Source: Thauera carbonicopians (GTDB taxonomy: Bacteria; Pseudomonadota; Gammaproteobacteria; Burkholderiales; Rhodocyclaceae). Taken from it: a DNA stretch of 44,825 nucleotides. Shown here in pieces: positions 17,258 to 25,140 of the stretch. The stretch spans positions 1-44,825 of the forward strand of contig NZ_JANUXN010000025.1 in NCBI RefSeq assembly GCF_025699485.1. Reading direction: 5' to 3'. The notes beneath the pieces are model-generated. The model saw only the letters and a list, made by a program, of their open reading frames with translations. It was not told where the DNA came from and did not search any database. The number at the start of each line of letters is the position of its first letter. Positions within the stretch are counted from its first letter, which is position 1. Both the position numbers and the translations under genes were made by a program.

Positions 17258-18127
17258 ATGACCGTCCAACACCCCGAAATCCGCCCGGAACAGTCGATCG
17301 AACTGCTCAAGCAGCTCCACATCCTGACCCGCGACGGCAAGCTGAACCAGGACAGCCGGCGCAAGCTCAAGCAGGTCTATCACCTGTACCAGTTCATCGA
17401 GCCGCTGCTGGCCGAGGCGCTGACCGAACGGCCCGACATCCAGCTCGTCGACCACGGCGCGGGCAAGTCCTATCTCGGCTTCATCCTGTACGACCTGTTC
17501 TTCAAGCAGCACGCGCCGGCCGGCCGCATCCACGGCATCGAGACGCGCGACGAACTGGTCATGAGCTCGCGCCGGCTGGCCGACAAGCTGGGCTTTTCCG
17601 GCGGCATGCGCTTCCACAACCTGAGCGTGGCCGAATCGATCGGCTCGGAGCGCCTGCCCGGCCGGATCGACATCGTCACCGCGCTGCACGCCTGCAATAC
17701 CGCCACCGACGACGCGATCCGCTTCGCGCTGGAGAAGCAGGCCCGCTTCATCGTGCTGGTGCCCTGCTGCCAGGCCGAAGTCGCCGCCGCGCTGCGCAAG
17801 AACAAGCAGCAGGCGCTGCAGAACCCGCTTGCAGAACTCTGGCGCCACCCCATCCACACGCGCGAGTTCGGCAGCCACGCCACCAACGTGCTGCGCTGCC
17901 TGCAGCTCGAATCGCACGGCTACCAGCTCAGCGTCACCGAACTGGTGGGCTGGGAGCACTCGATGAAGAACGAGCTCATCATCGCCAGCTACAGGAACCT
18001 GCCGCGCCGCCGGGCCGCCGAACGCCTGCGGGAGATGCTGCAGACGCTGGGGCTGGAGGAGCTGGAAGGACGCTTCTTTGCCGGCGACACGGCCGCCGGC
18101 CACGGCTCCCCCGACGACGAGCACTGA
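17258..18127 (+). CDS. SAM-dependent methyltransferase, Methyltransf_32-like
   Basis: The 289-residue cytoplasmic protein begins at ATG 17258 (MTVQHPEIRPEQSIELL). Residues 50-60 (HLYQFIEPLL) lead into motif I VDHGAGKSYLGFILYD, then IHGIETRDELV. Further on are VTALHACNTATDDAI and the cysteine-containing VLVPCCQAEVAAAL. This set of motifs marks a methyltransferase group found in many bacteria and, distantly, eukaryotic METTL-type proteins, with few characterised members; an RNA or protein substrate is possible. It is divergent from the crotonase gene (134-base spacer) and converges with the dehydrogenase gene. Confidence 0.8.
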   Translation: MTVQHPEIRPEQSIELLKQLHILTRDGKLNQDSRRKLKQVYHLYQFIEPLLAEALTERPDIQLVDHGAGKSYLGFILYDLFFKQHAPAGRIHGIETRDELVMSSRRLADKLGFSGGMRFHNLSVAESIGSERLPGRIDIVTALHACNTATDDAIRFALEKQARFIVLVPCCQAEVAAALRKNKQQALQNPLAELWRHPIHTREFGSHATNVLRCLQLESHGYQLSVTELVGWEHSMKNELIIASYRNLPRRRAAERLREMLQTLGLEELEGRFFAGDTAAGHGSPDDEH

Positions 18128-18201
18128 AAGCCCGTAGCCGCATCCGCCGTCGAGGAGCAGCCTTCGGCAGCCCCGGCGCCGGGCTGAAACGCGGCAGGCG
18201 C

Positions 18202-19164
18202 TCAGACTGCCTGCACCAAGTTGCTCGGCTTGCCGGCGACGAAGTTCTCGATGTTGTCGATCAACTGATCGGCCAGCGTCTGCTGCGACTCGTCCGATGC
18301 CCAGGCCACGTGCGGGGTCAGGATCACGTTGGGACGGCCGGCGATCTGCATCATCGGGCTGTCGGCCGCCGGCGGTTCGCCGTCGGCGACATCGAAGCCC
18401 GCGCCGCTGATCAGGCCTTCGTCCAGCGCCTGCACCAGCGCATGCTCGTCCACCAGGCCGCCGCGCGCGGTGTTGATCAGCAGCGGCTTGCGCTGCATCG
18501 CGCGGAATTCCGCCAGCCCGATCATGCCGCGCGTCGCCGGCGTCAGCGGGCAGTGCAAAGTGATGATGTCGCTGCTCGCCAGCACTTCTTCCCACGGCGT
18601 GTACAGCCTGCCCCAACCCGCCTTGCCCTTGCGGGCGGCGAACAGCGGCTGCATGCCGAAGGCGCGCGCGATGCCGGCGACACGCTGGCCCAGGTCGCCT
18701 TCGCCGATGATGCCCAGGCGGGCGCCGTTGAGGTCGCGGATCGGATGGTTGAAGAAGCAGAACTGGCCGGACTTCTGCCATTCCCCCGCGAGCACGTCGT
18801 CGCGATAGGCCACGAGGTTACGCCGCAGCGCCAGCAGCAGCGCGAAAGTGTGCTCGGGCACCGAATTCACCGAGTAGCCGCGGATGTTGGCCACCGCGAT
18901 GCCGAGGCGCTGGCAGGCGGCCTTGTCGACCTGGTCGGTGCCGGTCGCCGCCACCGCGACCATGCGCAGCGAAGGCAGTTGCTCGAGCACCTCACCGGGC
19001 AGCGGCACCTTGTTGGTGATCGCGATCGTCGCCCCGTTCAGGCGCTCGACCAGTTCGGCGGGCGCCGTGCGCGCATGTTCCACGTAGTCGTGGGCGAAGC
19101 CGGGGCTGCGCACGCGGATCTGCGGTGCCAGCGTGTCGCGGTCGAGAAAGACAATCTTTTCCAT
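18202..19164 (-). CDS. D-2-hydroxyacid dehydrogenase (NAD-dependent)
   Basis: The 320-residue enzyme interconverts a 2-oxoacid and a D-2-hydroxyacid with NAD(P). The nucleotide motif G-x-G-x2-G is G154, G156, G159 in IIGEGDLGQRVA. The catalytic set is R234 (NTARGGLVDE), E263 (DGEPP) and H285 (TPHVAWAS). The NIRGYSVNSVPEH stretch resembles glycerate/hydroxypyruvate reductases (HprA-like), so glycerate dehydrogenase is a reasonable but unproven substrate call. A good ribosome site (AGGAG, spacing about 7) precedes ATG 19164. It lies downstream of the hybrid kinase in the opposite order of need and appears to be a stand-alone gene. Confidence 0.88.
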   Translation of the reverse strand: MEKIVFLDRDTLAPQIRVRSPGFAHDYVEHARTAPAELVERLNGATIAITNKVPLPGEVLEQLPSLRMVAVAATGTDQVDKAACQRLGIAVANIRGYSVNSVPEHTFALLLALRRNLVAYRDDVLAGEWQKSGQFCFFNHPIRDLNGARLGIIGEGDLGQRVAGIARAFGMQPLFAARKGKAGWGRLYTPWEEVLASSDIITLHCPLTPATRGMIGLAEFRAMQRKPLLINTARGGLVDEHALVQALDEGLISGAGFDVADGEPPAADSPMMQIAGRPNVILTPHVAWASDESQQTLADQLIDNIENFVAGKPSNLVQAV

Positions 19165-19262
19165 GGTCGGCTCCTGCTGGGAAGAAAGTGGGTCGGGGGC
19201 GGCCATTATCCGCGAGTCGCCCCGCGGTTGCGTACCGGCCGGCGTTCCGGCAGCCGCCGGGT

Positions 19263-22200
19263 TCAGCGCCAGGGCGCACTGGCCTCGATCAGCGCCGCGA
19301 TGCGTTCGCCCAGCGCCGCCAGCCGTGCATCGAGGTCGGGCTCGCCCTGCTCGATCGCCTTCTCCAGCACACCCGCTTCCTCCATCAGCTCCATCGCGCA
19401 GATGAAGCCGGCGTTGCTGCGCAGCGTGTGCATGCGCCGGGCAGCGGCTTCGCGCTCGCCTGCGGCCAGTTCCCGGCGCGCCCGTTCGGCGGCGTCGGCA
19501 TTGTCCTCGATGAAGAGCTCGAGCAGGCCGACGAACATCGATCGGTCGCGCCCCAAGCGCTGCGCAGCGCGCTCGCGGTCGATGCCGGGAATGGCGGGGA
19601 AGGCTTCCGCGGCCACATCCGCCTCCTCTCCCGCCTCCGCCGGCAGGCACATGCCGGTGGGCAGACAAGCCGAACCCGTTGGGACCGGGCCCGTCCGCGC
19701 TGCTTTCGAGCCGATCCAGCGCGCCAGCAATGCCGCCATCTCATCCAGATCCATCGGCTTGGCCAGGACGTCGTCGGCGCCGGCGTCGAGTGCCGCAGCC
19801 CGCTGGGCATCGTTGACGCCGGCAGTGAAGGCGATCAGCGGCAGAGCGGCAAGGCCCGGTTCGCACCGGATCGCGCGCATGGCGCTGAGGCCGTCCATCA
19901 CCGGCATCTGCACGTCCATCAGCACCGCGTCGAAGCCGTCGGGCCGGGCTTTCAGCAACTGCAGCGCCTGCTGGCCGTCGGCCGCCAGCGTGGCAGCGGC
20001 GCCTTCCAGCGCCAGCGCACGTTCGGCCAGGTCGCGGTTCATCGCGCTGTCGTCCACAACCAGCACCTGTGCGCCCTGCAGCCGCGGCCCGGCGGGCGCC
20101 GCCGGCCTCGCCGCGGCGGATGCCGGCGCTTCGCCTTCGGCCGCCCGCTGCAACGGCAGCTCGAACCAGAAGGTGCTGCCGATACCGGGCTGGCTATCGA
20201 CGCCGATCGTGCCACCCATCAGTTCGACAAGGCGCTTGCAGATCGACAGCCCCAGGCCGGTGCCGCCGAAACGCCGCCCGATGCCGGCGTCGGCCTGGCT
20301 GAAGGGCGTGAACAGCCGCCCGATCGCCTCGGGCGCGATGCCGATGCCGGTGTCGCGCACTTCGAAACGCAGGCGCAACCGTTCCGCATCCGTTTCGAGC
20401 ACGCCCGCCTTCAGCGCGACTTCGCCGCGCCCGGTGAACTTGATCGCGTTGCCGACCAGGTTGAACAGCACCTGCTCCAACCGCAGGCCATCGCCCCGCA
20501 GCAGGCCGGGCGGCGGCGCAGGCATCTGCACCCGCAGCGCCAGCCCCTTGCGGTGCGCTTCCGGGCTCATCAGGCTGTCCAGGTTCGCCAGCAGCACGGC
20601 CAGATCGAAGGTGTGCGGCTCGATGCGCAACTGGCCGGCCTCGATCTTCGACAGATCGAGCACATCGTTGAGGATGGCAAGCAGCGACTGGCCGGCGCTG
20701 CGGATCCGCTCCACCATGTCGCGCTGATCGCCCGACAGCGGCTCGCGCGTCAGCACCTGGGCGAGGCCGAGCACCGCGTTCATCGGCGTGCGGATCTCGT
20801 GGCTCATGTGGGCGAGGAACTCGCTCTTGGCGGCATTCGCCGCCGCCGCTTCGTCCGCCAACTGGCGGTGGCGGGCTTCGCTGACGCGCAGCCGCTCTTC
20901 CATTTCCTTGCGCGCGGTGATGTCCTCGACCATGCCGAGATGGCGCGGCGCCTGCTCGTTCTCGACCTGAACCGGGGCAAAGCTCAGGCTCACCCATACC
21001 ACCGAAGCGTCGGGACGCAGGTAGCGCTTGATCAGGCTGTAGCCGGTAATCTCGCCGGCACCCAGCCGGGCGAGCTGGGCGGTGCTCGGCTCGATGTCGT
21101 CGGGGTGGGTGAAGGCGAGCGGGCTCAGACCGGCCAGCTCCGCCGCGCTGCGGCCGACGATGTCGGCAAAGCGCTGGTTCGCTTCGGTGATGCGGCCGCT
21201 CCGCGAATCGAGCAGCATCACGCCCAGCGGCGCCTGCTCGAAGACCACCCGGAAACGCGCCTCGGCGGCGCGCTGCGCATGCAGCGCGGCCAGTTCCTGC
21301 CGCTGCAGGTCGCGCCGCCACAGCAGGTAGCCGGCCGAATACACCAGCAGCAGGCCCAGCGCCGTCGCCAGCGCCGTCGCCCAGCTCATGGTGCGGATGC
21401 CGGCATAGGCTTCGCGCTCGTCGATCTCGGCCAGCATCAGCCAGGGCGTGCCGCCGACCGCTGCGGCATAGGCCAGCACCGGCACCCCGCGATAATCGCG
21501 CCCGCCGGCGAGGATGCCGGATTCCCCCTGTGCCGCCCGCACCGCCGGCACCGTGGTGTCGTCCAGCGGCAGCGTCAGCACCAGCGCCGTGCCCTCCTGG
21601 TGGCGCAGCGGCGTCAGGAAACGCACGCCGGCGCCGTCCCGGCGCACCAGATAGGTTTCCGCCGACAGGGTCGGCACCGGCCAAGCTTCGACCATCGGGA
21701 ACAGCGTCTCGTCGGCGCGCCAGGTCAGGTAGGCGACGCCGCGCGGCGTCGTGCCGGGCCGGCCGACCGGTGCCAGCACGCCGTAGCGCGCCTCGCCCTG
21801 TGCACTGAGGTAGAGATCGACCAGCACCACGCGCGGCGCGCGCAGCACCTCAGCGATGGCTTCGGCATGCGCCCCGCCATCGGCATCGCCGACGGCGAAA
21901 GCCTGCTCGCCATCGGCATCGATCAGCGCGACGCCGGCCCAGCCGCGCGCGCCGATCGCTTCCCGCATCAGCTCCTGCATGCGCGCCAGCGCCTCGCCGT
22001 CCTGGCGCCCACCGTCCAGCCAGCGGCCGAACAGGGTTTCGAGCTGCGAATGTCCGGAGAAGTAAAGCTCGGCATCGACCTGCGCCTTGTGCAGCCAGTC
22101 TTCGATATGCTGGCGCTTCTGCTCGGCGACGACGGCCAGCGTGCGGTGCGTCTCGCGCCGGATCTCGTCGCCCAGATAGCGGTAGCCGACGGCACCGATG

Positions 22201-22307
22201 GCACCGATCAGCACGGACAGCGCGAGCAGCGGCAGCACGAAGCGCAGCCACTGGCGGCGCGCGCGGCCGGCGGCTGCGGGCGAAGGGGCGGCGATGGCAT
22301 GAGTCAT
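19263..22307 (-). CDS. hybrid sensor histidine kinase with PAS, receiver and HPt domains
   Basis: The 1,014-residue membrane sensor contains, in order: membrane helix (22-45), periplasmic Cache-like sensor (about 46-305), second helix (306-329), PAS domain (about 350-465), HisKA with phospho-acceptor H503 ([12 protein letters not shown]), HATPase (N620, [17 protein letters not shown]), receiver with D798 ([12 protein letters not shown]; acidic pocket D752/D753; K850) and HPt with H960. The full phosphorelay His-Asp-His is thus in one chain. The HPt motif reads [10 protein letters not shown] where most have HTLKG. Start ATG 22307 removes an upstream Arg-rich extension. No partner output regulator is adjacent, so it is an orphan kinase; the ligand is unknown. 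Confidence 0.92.
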   Translation of the reverse strand: MTHAIAAPSPAAAGRARRQWLRFVLPLLALSVLIGAIGAVGYRYLGDEIRRETHRTLAVVAEQKRQHIEDWLHKAQVDAELYFSGHSQLETLFGRWLDGGRQDGEALARMQELMREAIGARGWAGVALIDADGEQAFAVGDADGGAHAEAIAEVLRAPRVVLVDLYLSAQGEARYGVLAPVGRPGTTPRGVAYLTWRADETLFPMVEAWPVPTLSAETYLVRRDGAGVRFLTPLRHQEGTALVLTLPLDDTTVPAVRAAQGESGILAGGRDYRGVPVLAYAAAVGGTPWLMLAEIDEREAYAGIRTMSWATALATALGLLLVYSAGYLLWRRDLQRQELAALHAQRAAEARFRVVFEQAPLGVMLLDSRSGRITEANQRFADIVGRSAAELAGLSPLAFTHPDDIEPSTAQLARLGAGEITGYSLIKRYLRPDASVVWVSLSFAPVQVENEQAPRHLGMVEDITARKEMEERLRVSEARHRQLADEAAAANAAKSEFLAHMSHEIRTPMNAVLGLAQVLTREPLSGDQRDMVERIRSAGQSLLAILNDVLDLSKIEAGQLRIEPHTFDLAVLLANLDSLMSPEAHRKGLALRVQMPAPPPGLLRGDGLRLEQVLFNLVGNAIKFTGRGEVALKAGVLETDAERLRLRFEVRDTGIGIAPEAIGRLFTPFSQADAGIGRRFGGTGLGLSICKRLVELMGGTIGVDSQPGIGSTFWFELPLQRAAEGEAPASAAARPAAPAGPRLQGAQVLVVDDSAMNRDLAERALALEGAAATLAADGQQALQLLKARPDGFDAVLMDVQMPVMDGLSAMRAIRCEPGLAALPLIAFTAGVNDAQRAAALDAGADDVLAKPMDLDEMAALLARWIGSKAARTGPVPTGSACLPTGMCLPAEAGEEADVAAEAFPAIPGIDRERAAQRLGRDRSMFVGLLELFIEDNADAAERARRELAAGEREAAARRMHTLRSNAGFICAMELMEEAGVLEKAIEQGEPDLDARLAALGERIAALIEASAPWR

Positions 22308-22474
22308 GTCGGCGGATGCCGCCCGGCCTGCGTGACCGGGCGGCGCCTGTTTGGTCTGAAGAGAGGCGATTATCCAGCATTCGGGCGGTGGCACGCCCGC
22401 TCCGGCGTACAATCCCGCCCTTCCGGCGGCCCCTCTGGCCGGCCCGGCTTCATTCACGAGCTCGGAGATCGGGC

Positions 22475-23122
22475 ATGAGCAGTCGAATCCCCCTGTCGGA
22501 CCTGCGCAAGAATTACGAGCAGGGCGCATTGGACGAGCACGAATCGGCCAGCGAACCCTTGCGGCAATTCGAGGGCTGGCTGTCGGAAGCCCTCGCCCGC
22601 GGCGTACCCGAACCCAATGCAATGACCGTCGCCACCGTGGGCGAAAACGGCCGCCCATCGACGCGCATCGTGCTGATCAAGGACTACGACGCGCACGGCA
22701 TCGTCTGGTACACCAACTACCGCAGCCGCAAGGGCCGCGAGCTGGAGGCCCACCCCTTTGCCGCGCTGCAGTTCCATTGGGTGGAGATGGAGCGCGTGGT
22801 GCGCATCGAAGGCCGGGTGGAAAAGGTCTCGGACGAGGAATCCGACCGCTATTTCGCCAGCCGGCCACTCGGCAGCCGGATCGGCGCCTGGGCCTCGCCG
22901 CAGAGCGAGGTCATCGACGGGCGCGGCGCGATCGTGGCGCGCGCGGCCGACTATGGGCTCAAGTTCGGTCTCCATCCGCCCCGCCCGCCGCACTGGGGCG
23001 GCTACCGCCTGGTGCCCGACTACTGGGAATTCTGGCAGGGCCGCGCATCGCGCCTGCACGACCGCATCGCCTACCGCCTGCAGGACGACGGCAGCTGGCA
23101 GCGGCAGCGGCTGGCGCCCTGA
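22475..23122 (+). CDS. pdxH: pyridoxamine 5'-phosphate oxidase
   Basis: PdxH makes pyridoxal 5'-phosphate from PNP or PMP with FMN and oxygen, the last step of PLP synthesis and salvage. The 215-residue protein matches the family along its length: [20 protein letters not shown] and the FMN-binding [12 protein letters not shown] in the N-terminal barrel; [20 protein letters not shown] and [18 protein letters not shown] in the middle; the C-terminal dimerisation part [17 protein letters not shown], ending in RLAP. A TACAAT box at 22408-22413 may be its -10. It is divergent from the hybrid kinase gene. Confidence 0.95.
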   Translation: MSSRIPLSDLRKNYEQGALDEHESASEPLRQFEGWLSEALARGVPEPNAMTVATVGENGRPSTRIVLIKDYDAHGIVWYTNYRSRKGRELEAHPFAALQFHWVEMERVVRIEGRVEKVSDEESDRYFASRPLGSRIGAWASPQSEVIDGRGAIVARAADYGLKFGLHPPRPPHWGGYRLVPDYWEFWQGRASRLHDRIAYRLQDDGSWQRQRLAP

Positions 23123-23165
23123 AGCCCGCCTTGGCACCCATTGCCCGCCACCGGGCGGGTGCCGA

Positions 23166-23579
23166 TCAGTTCCGGCGCTGAAGCAGCGAGAACAGCGCCA
23201 TGCCGGCGAACATCGCCAGCACGAAGACCACGCCCTTGGGCGCGCCCGTGCCCAGCAAGGTCAGCGCCGGCCCCGGGCAGATGCCGGCCAGCCCCCAGCC
23301 GATGCCGAACAGCGCACTGCCGATCACCAGCGGACGGTCGATGGCGCGACTGGCGGGAATCTGCATCGGTTCGCCGAGCAGCGAAACCTTGCGCCTGCGC
23401 GCCACGGCGAAGCCCGCCATGCCCACCGCCACCGCAGCGCCCATCACCAGCGCCAGCGACGGATCCCAGGCGCCGGCCAGATCGAGGAAACCCAGCACCT
23501 TGGCCGGGTTGCTCATGCCGGCGACGATCAGGCCGATGCCGAACAGCAGGCCGACGAGGAAAGCGACGATCGTTTTCAT
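23166..23579 (-). CDS. YeeE/YedE-family membrane protein, second half (DUF6691-like)
   Basis: The 137-residue inner-membrane protein has four hydrophobic segments. It carries the family motifs [18 protein letters not shown] near the start and [16 protein letters not shown] near the end, where the cysteine is the conserved one. YeeE/YedE proteins carry thiosulfate or related sulfur species; in many bacteria they are split in two genes as here. I start at ATG 23579, with GTG codons just upstream (23582, 23585) also open. It follows its partner after 9 bases, so they form an operon. Confidence 0.85.
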   Translation of the reverse strand: MKTIVAFLVGLLFGIGLIVAGMSNPAKVLGFLDLAGAWDPSLALVMGAAVAVGMAGFAVARRRKVSLLGEPMQIPASRAIDRPLVIGSALFGIGWGLAGICPGPALTLLGTGAPKGVVFVLAMFAGMALFSLLQRRN

Positions 23580-23588
23580 CACCACCTC

Positions 23589-24023
23589 TCAGGCCAGCAG
23601 GTGGCGGACGACATACACCGCGGCAAAGCCGGCCGCCATGAAAGTCAGCGTCGCCACCAGCGAACGCGGCGACAGCCGCGACAGGCCGCACACGCCATGG
23701 CCGCTGGTGCAGCCCGAACCGTAGCGCGAACCGAAGCCGACCAGCAGCCCCGCAACCACCAGCACCAGCCAGTCGGCCTCGATGCTGATCTCGGGCAACG
23801 CGGCAAACACCCGGTACAGCACCGGCGCGGCAACCAGGCCGAGCACGAAGGCCAGCCGCCAGGCCTTGTCGCCGCGCGCGCCAGCTTGCAGCAAGCCGCC
23901 CGCAATGCCGCTGATGCCGGCAATGCGGCCGTTGAACACCAGCAGCAGCACCGCCGCGAAGCCGAGCAGCGCGCCGCCGGCGAGCGCCGTGCCCGGAGTG
24001 AAGTTTGCCCAGTCGATGGTCAT
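23589..24023 (-). CDS. YeeE/YedE-family membrane protein, first half
   Basis: The 144-residue inner-membrane protein has about four helices and the conserved cysteine motif [17 protein letters not shown]. In characterised YeeE, conserved cysteines relay thiosulfate through the membrane. Start ATG 24023 ([17 protein letters not shown]) is preferred: the next upstream in-frame start lies above the predicted transcription start of the promoter at 24101-24129. The partner gene follows 9 bases downstream. A half-size YeeE/YedE pair often neighbours ArsR/BigR-type sulfide regulators; none is seen here. Confidence 0.85.
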   Translation of the reverse strand: MTIDWANFTPGTALAGGALLGFAAVLLLVFNGRIAGISGIAGGLLQAGARGDKAWRLAFVLGLVAAPVLYRVFAALPEISIEADWLVLVVAGLLVGFGSRYGSGCTSGHGVCGLSRLSPRSLVATLTFMAAGFAAVYVVRHLLA

Positions 24024-24100
24024 GGCGTCGAAAACAGCTCGGATGAACGGGTCGAAGAAGGTGCCCGCCAGCGCAAAGCCGGACGGGCATTCATGGCGCG

Positions 24101-24129
24101 AATATATTAGCAAACACTGATTTATTCAA
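24101..24129 (-). promoter_or_regulatory. promoter of the YeeE/YedE pair
   Basis: Read on the minus strand, TTGAAT (24129-24124) and TATATT (24106-24101) stand 17 bases apart, inside the only AT-rich island of this spacer. The implied start near 24094 gives a leader of about 70 bases before ATG 24023. An imperfect inverted repeat (AATATATTA versus AATAAATCA, 7 of 9) spans the spacer and could be a repressor site; this is weak. Confidence 0.6.
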
Positions 24130-24155
24130 GCCCGCCCGGCTTGTCCGCATCCACC

Positions 24156-24184
24156 TTGCCGCCGAGGCGGCGAAGGCAGATAAT
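24156..24184 (+). promoter_or_regulatory. promoter upstream of cobalamin riboswitch
   Basis: TTGCCG (24156-24161) and GATAAT (24179-24184) are separated by 17 bases. The predicted transcription start near 24191 falls four bases before the first pairing base of the riboswitch. It lies back to back with the YeeE/YedE promoter. Confidence 0.6.
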
Positions 24185-24194
24185 CCTGCTCGCC

Positions 24195-24374
24195 CATGGT
24201 TGCCTGCCGACGTCGGCGGGTATGAAAAGGGAATCCGGTGCCGCGCCCCTGCGCGCGAATTCCGGAGCTGCCCCCGCAGCTGTAATCGGCGAGTCCTGCG
24301 CCCCCCATGCCACTGGATGGATTCCGGGAAGGCTGGCGCAAGACGAGGACCCGAGAGCCAGAAGACCTGCCATG
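24195..24374 (+). promoter_or_regulatory. cobalamin (adenosylcobalamin-type) riboswitch
   Basis: All core blocks of the cobalamin riboswitch class occur in order: GGGAATCCGGTG (24229-24240), GGAGCTGCCCCCGCAGCTGTAA (about 24264-24284, the B12-box side with its hairpin), CGGCGAG, GCCACTGG (24309-24316), CCGGGAAGGC (24324-24333) and AGCCAGAAGACCTGCC (24356-24371). P1 can form between CATGG (24195-24199) and CCATG (24370-24374). The element sits ahead of a GNAT gene and nrdAB on the same strand. In this class, bound B12 lowers expression. No U-tract terminator is seen right after it; control may be at translation or by Rho. Confidence 0.92.
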
Positions 24375-24616
24375 CGCATCCACTTCAACAGTTTGGGGCG
24401 GGGTGTCCCTGACAAGAGGCATGGCTCAGACCATTTCGCTTGCTCGCTTTCCTGACGGACCGGCAACACCGTGCGGCGCTGCCGCGCGGCTGGCGCTCGC
24501 CTCCGCCAGCCGGCGATCCGCCCCGCCCGTACCGGATCGCCGCCATGCCAGACATCGCCGGACCTGAATCCCTTGCCGAAGCAGTCTGCAGCGGCCGTCT
24601 CCACGAGGACATCGCC
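24375..24616 (+). other. long leader between riboswitch and GNAT gene
   Basis: These 242 bases are probably untranslated. Two neighbouring hairpins are visible: GCGGC-GCT-GCCGC (24473-24485) and GGCTGGCG / CGCCAGCC (24488-24495 with 24504-24511, perfect 8 bp). Neither is followed by a T run. They may form the expression platform together with the GGGGCGGGG stretch near 24396. A 27-codon frame opens with the ATG inside the P1 3' strand (24372) but shows no sign of selection. If translation of the GNAT gene began at ATG 24545, the last 72 bases would be coding. Confidence 0.5.
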
Positions 24617-25105
24617 ATGGAGACGCTGGCCCGCTTCGTTCCGGCCGACGCGCCGCGCATTCTCGCTCATCTACTGATGCTGGACGCCGACGACCGCATG
24701 CTGCGCTTCGGCTACGGCATCCGCGACGAAGGCATCGCCGGCTACGTCGCCCGCCTCGACTTCGCCCGCGACCATCTGCACGGCCTGTGCGCGGCCAGCG
24801 GCGAAATCATCGCCCTCGCCCATGTCGGCATCCGCGACGGCGAAACCGACTTCGGCCTCAGCGTCACCCTCGCGCATCGCGGCCGCGGCCTGGGCCACAG
24901 GCTGTTCGGCCACGTCATCGAGCTGGCGAGGTCGTCCGGCGCCGCCTGCGTCGTCTGCCACAGCATCAGCCCCGCGGTGCACCACATGGCCATCCTCCAC
25001 GGCTTTCGCCGCTCCGGCGGCAAGCTCGCTGCACCACTGACCCTGCAGCTTTTCGCCGGAACCGAAACCCGCACGCACGCCGAGCCAGCCTGCGCCGACA
25101 CCTGA
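24617..25105 (+). CDS. GNAT-family N-acetyltransferase
   Basis: From ATG 24617 the protein has 162 residues, with GAGGA eight bases ahead, and starts METLARFVPADAPRIL. The family pattern continues with LDADDRMLRFGYGIRDEGI, the beta-bulge strand TDFGLSVTLAHRGRGLGHRL (acetyl-CoA loop R-G-x-G-L-G) and the CHSISPAVHHMAILHGFRR end. This GNAT group, with its DDRMLRFG entry, is common in beta-proteobacteria; substrates are mostly unknown. An in-frame ATG at 24545 without a ribosome site would add 24 residues. It is the first gene after the cobalamin riboswitch and 35 bases ahead of nrdA, so it should share B12 control. Confidence 0.8.
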   Translation: METLARFVPADAPRILAHLLMLDADDRMLRFGYGIRDEGIAGYVARLDFARDHLHGLCAASGEIIALAHVGIRDGETDFGLSVTLAHRGRGLGHRLFGHVIELARSSGAACVVCHSISPAVHHMAILHGFRRSGGKLAAPLTLQLFAGTETRTHAEPACADT

Positions 25106-25140
25106 ACACTCCTCTCACCCCTTTTCAGACAGGACATCCC

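Noticed and set aside
19125-22478. Plus-strand open frame of about 1,100 codons opposite the hybrid kinase
   Set aside because: Composition is Arg/Gln/His-rich and motif-free, while the minus strand carries every kinase and receiver motif.
23166-24023. YeeE/YedE pair as one frameshifted gene
   Set aside because: Each half has its own start, stop, usual length and conserved cysteine motif; split pairs are normal in this family.
24024-24113. Longer N-terminus for the first YeeE/YedE protein
   Set aside because: It would start upstream of the predicted transcription start (about 24094) and adds residues unlike the family.
24372-24455. 27-codon frame starting inside the riboswitch P1 stem
   Set aside because: No ribosome site, no recognisable product, and its ATG is explained by the P1 pairing; kept only as a possible leader peptide.
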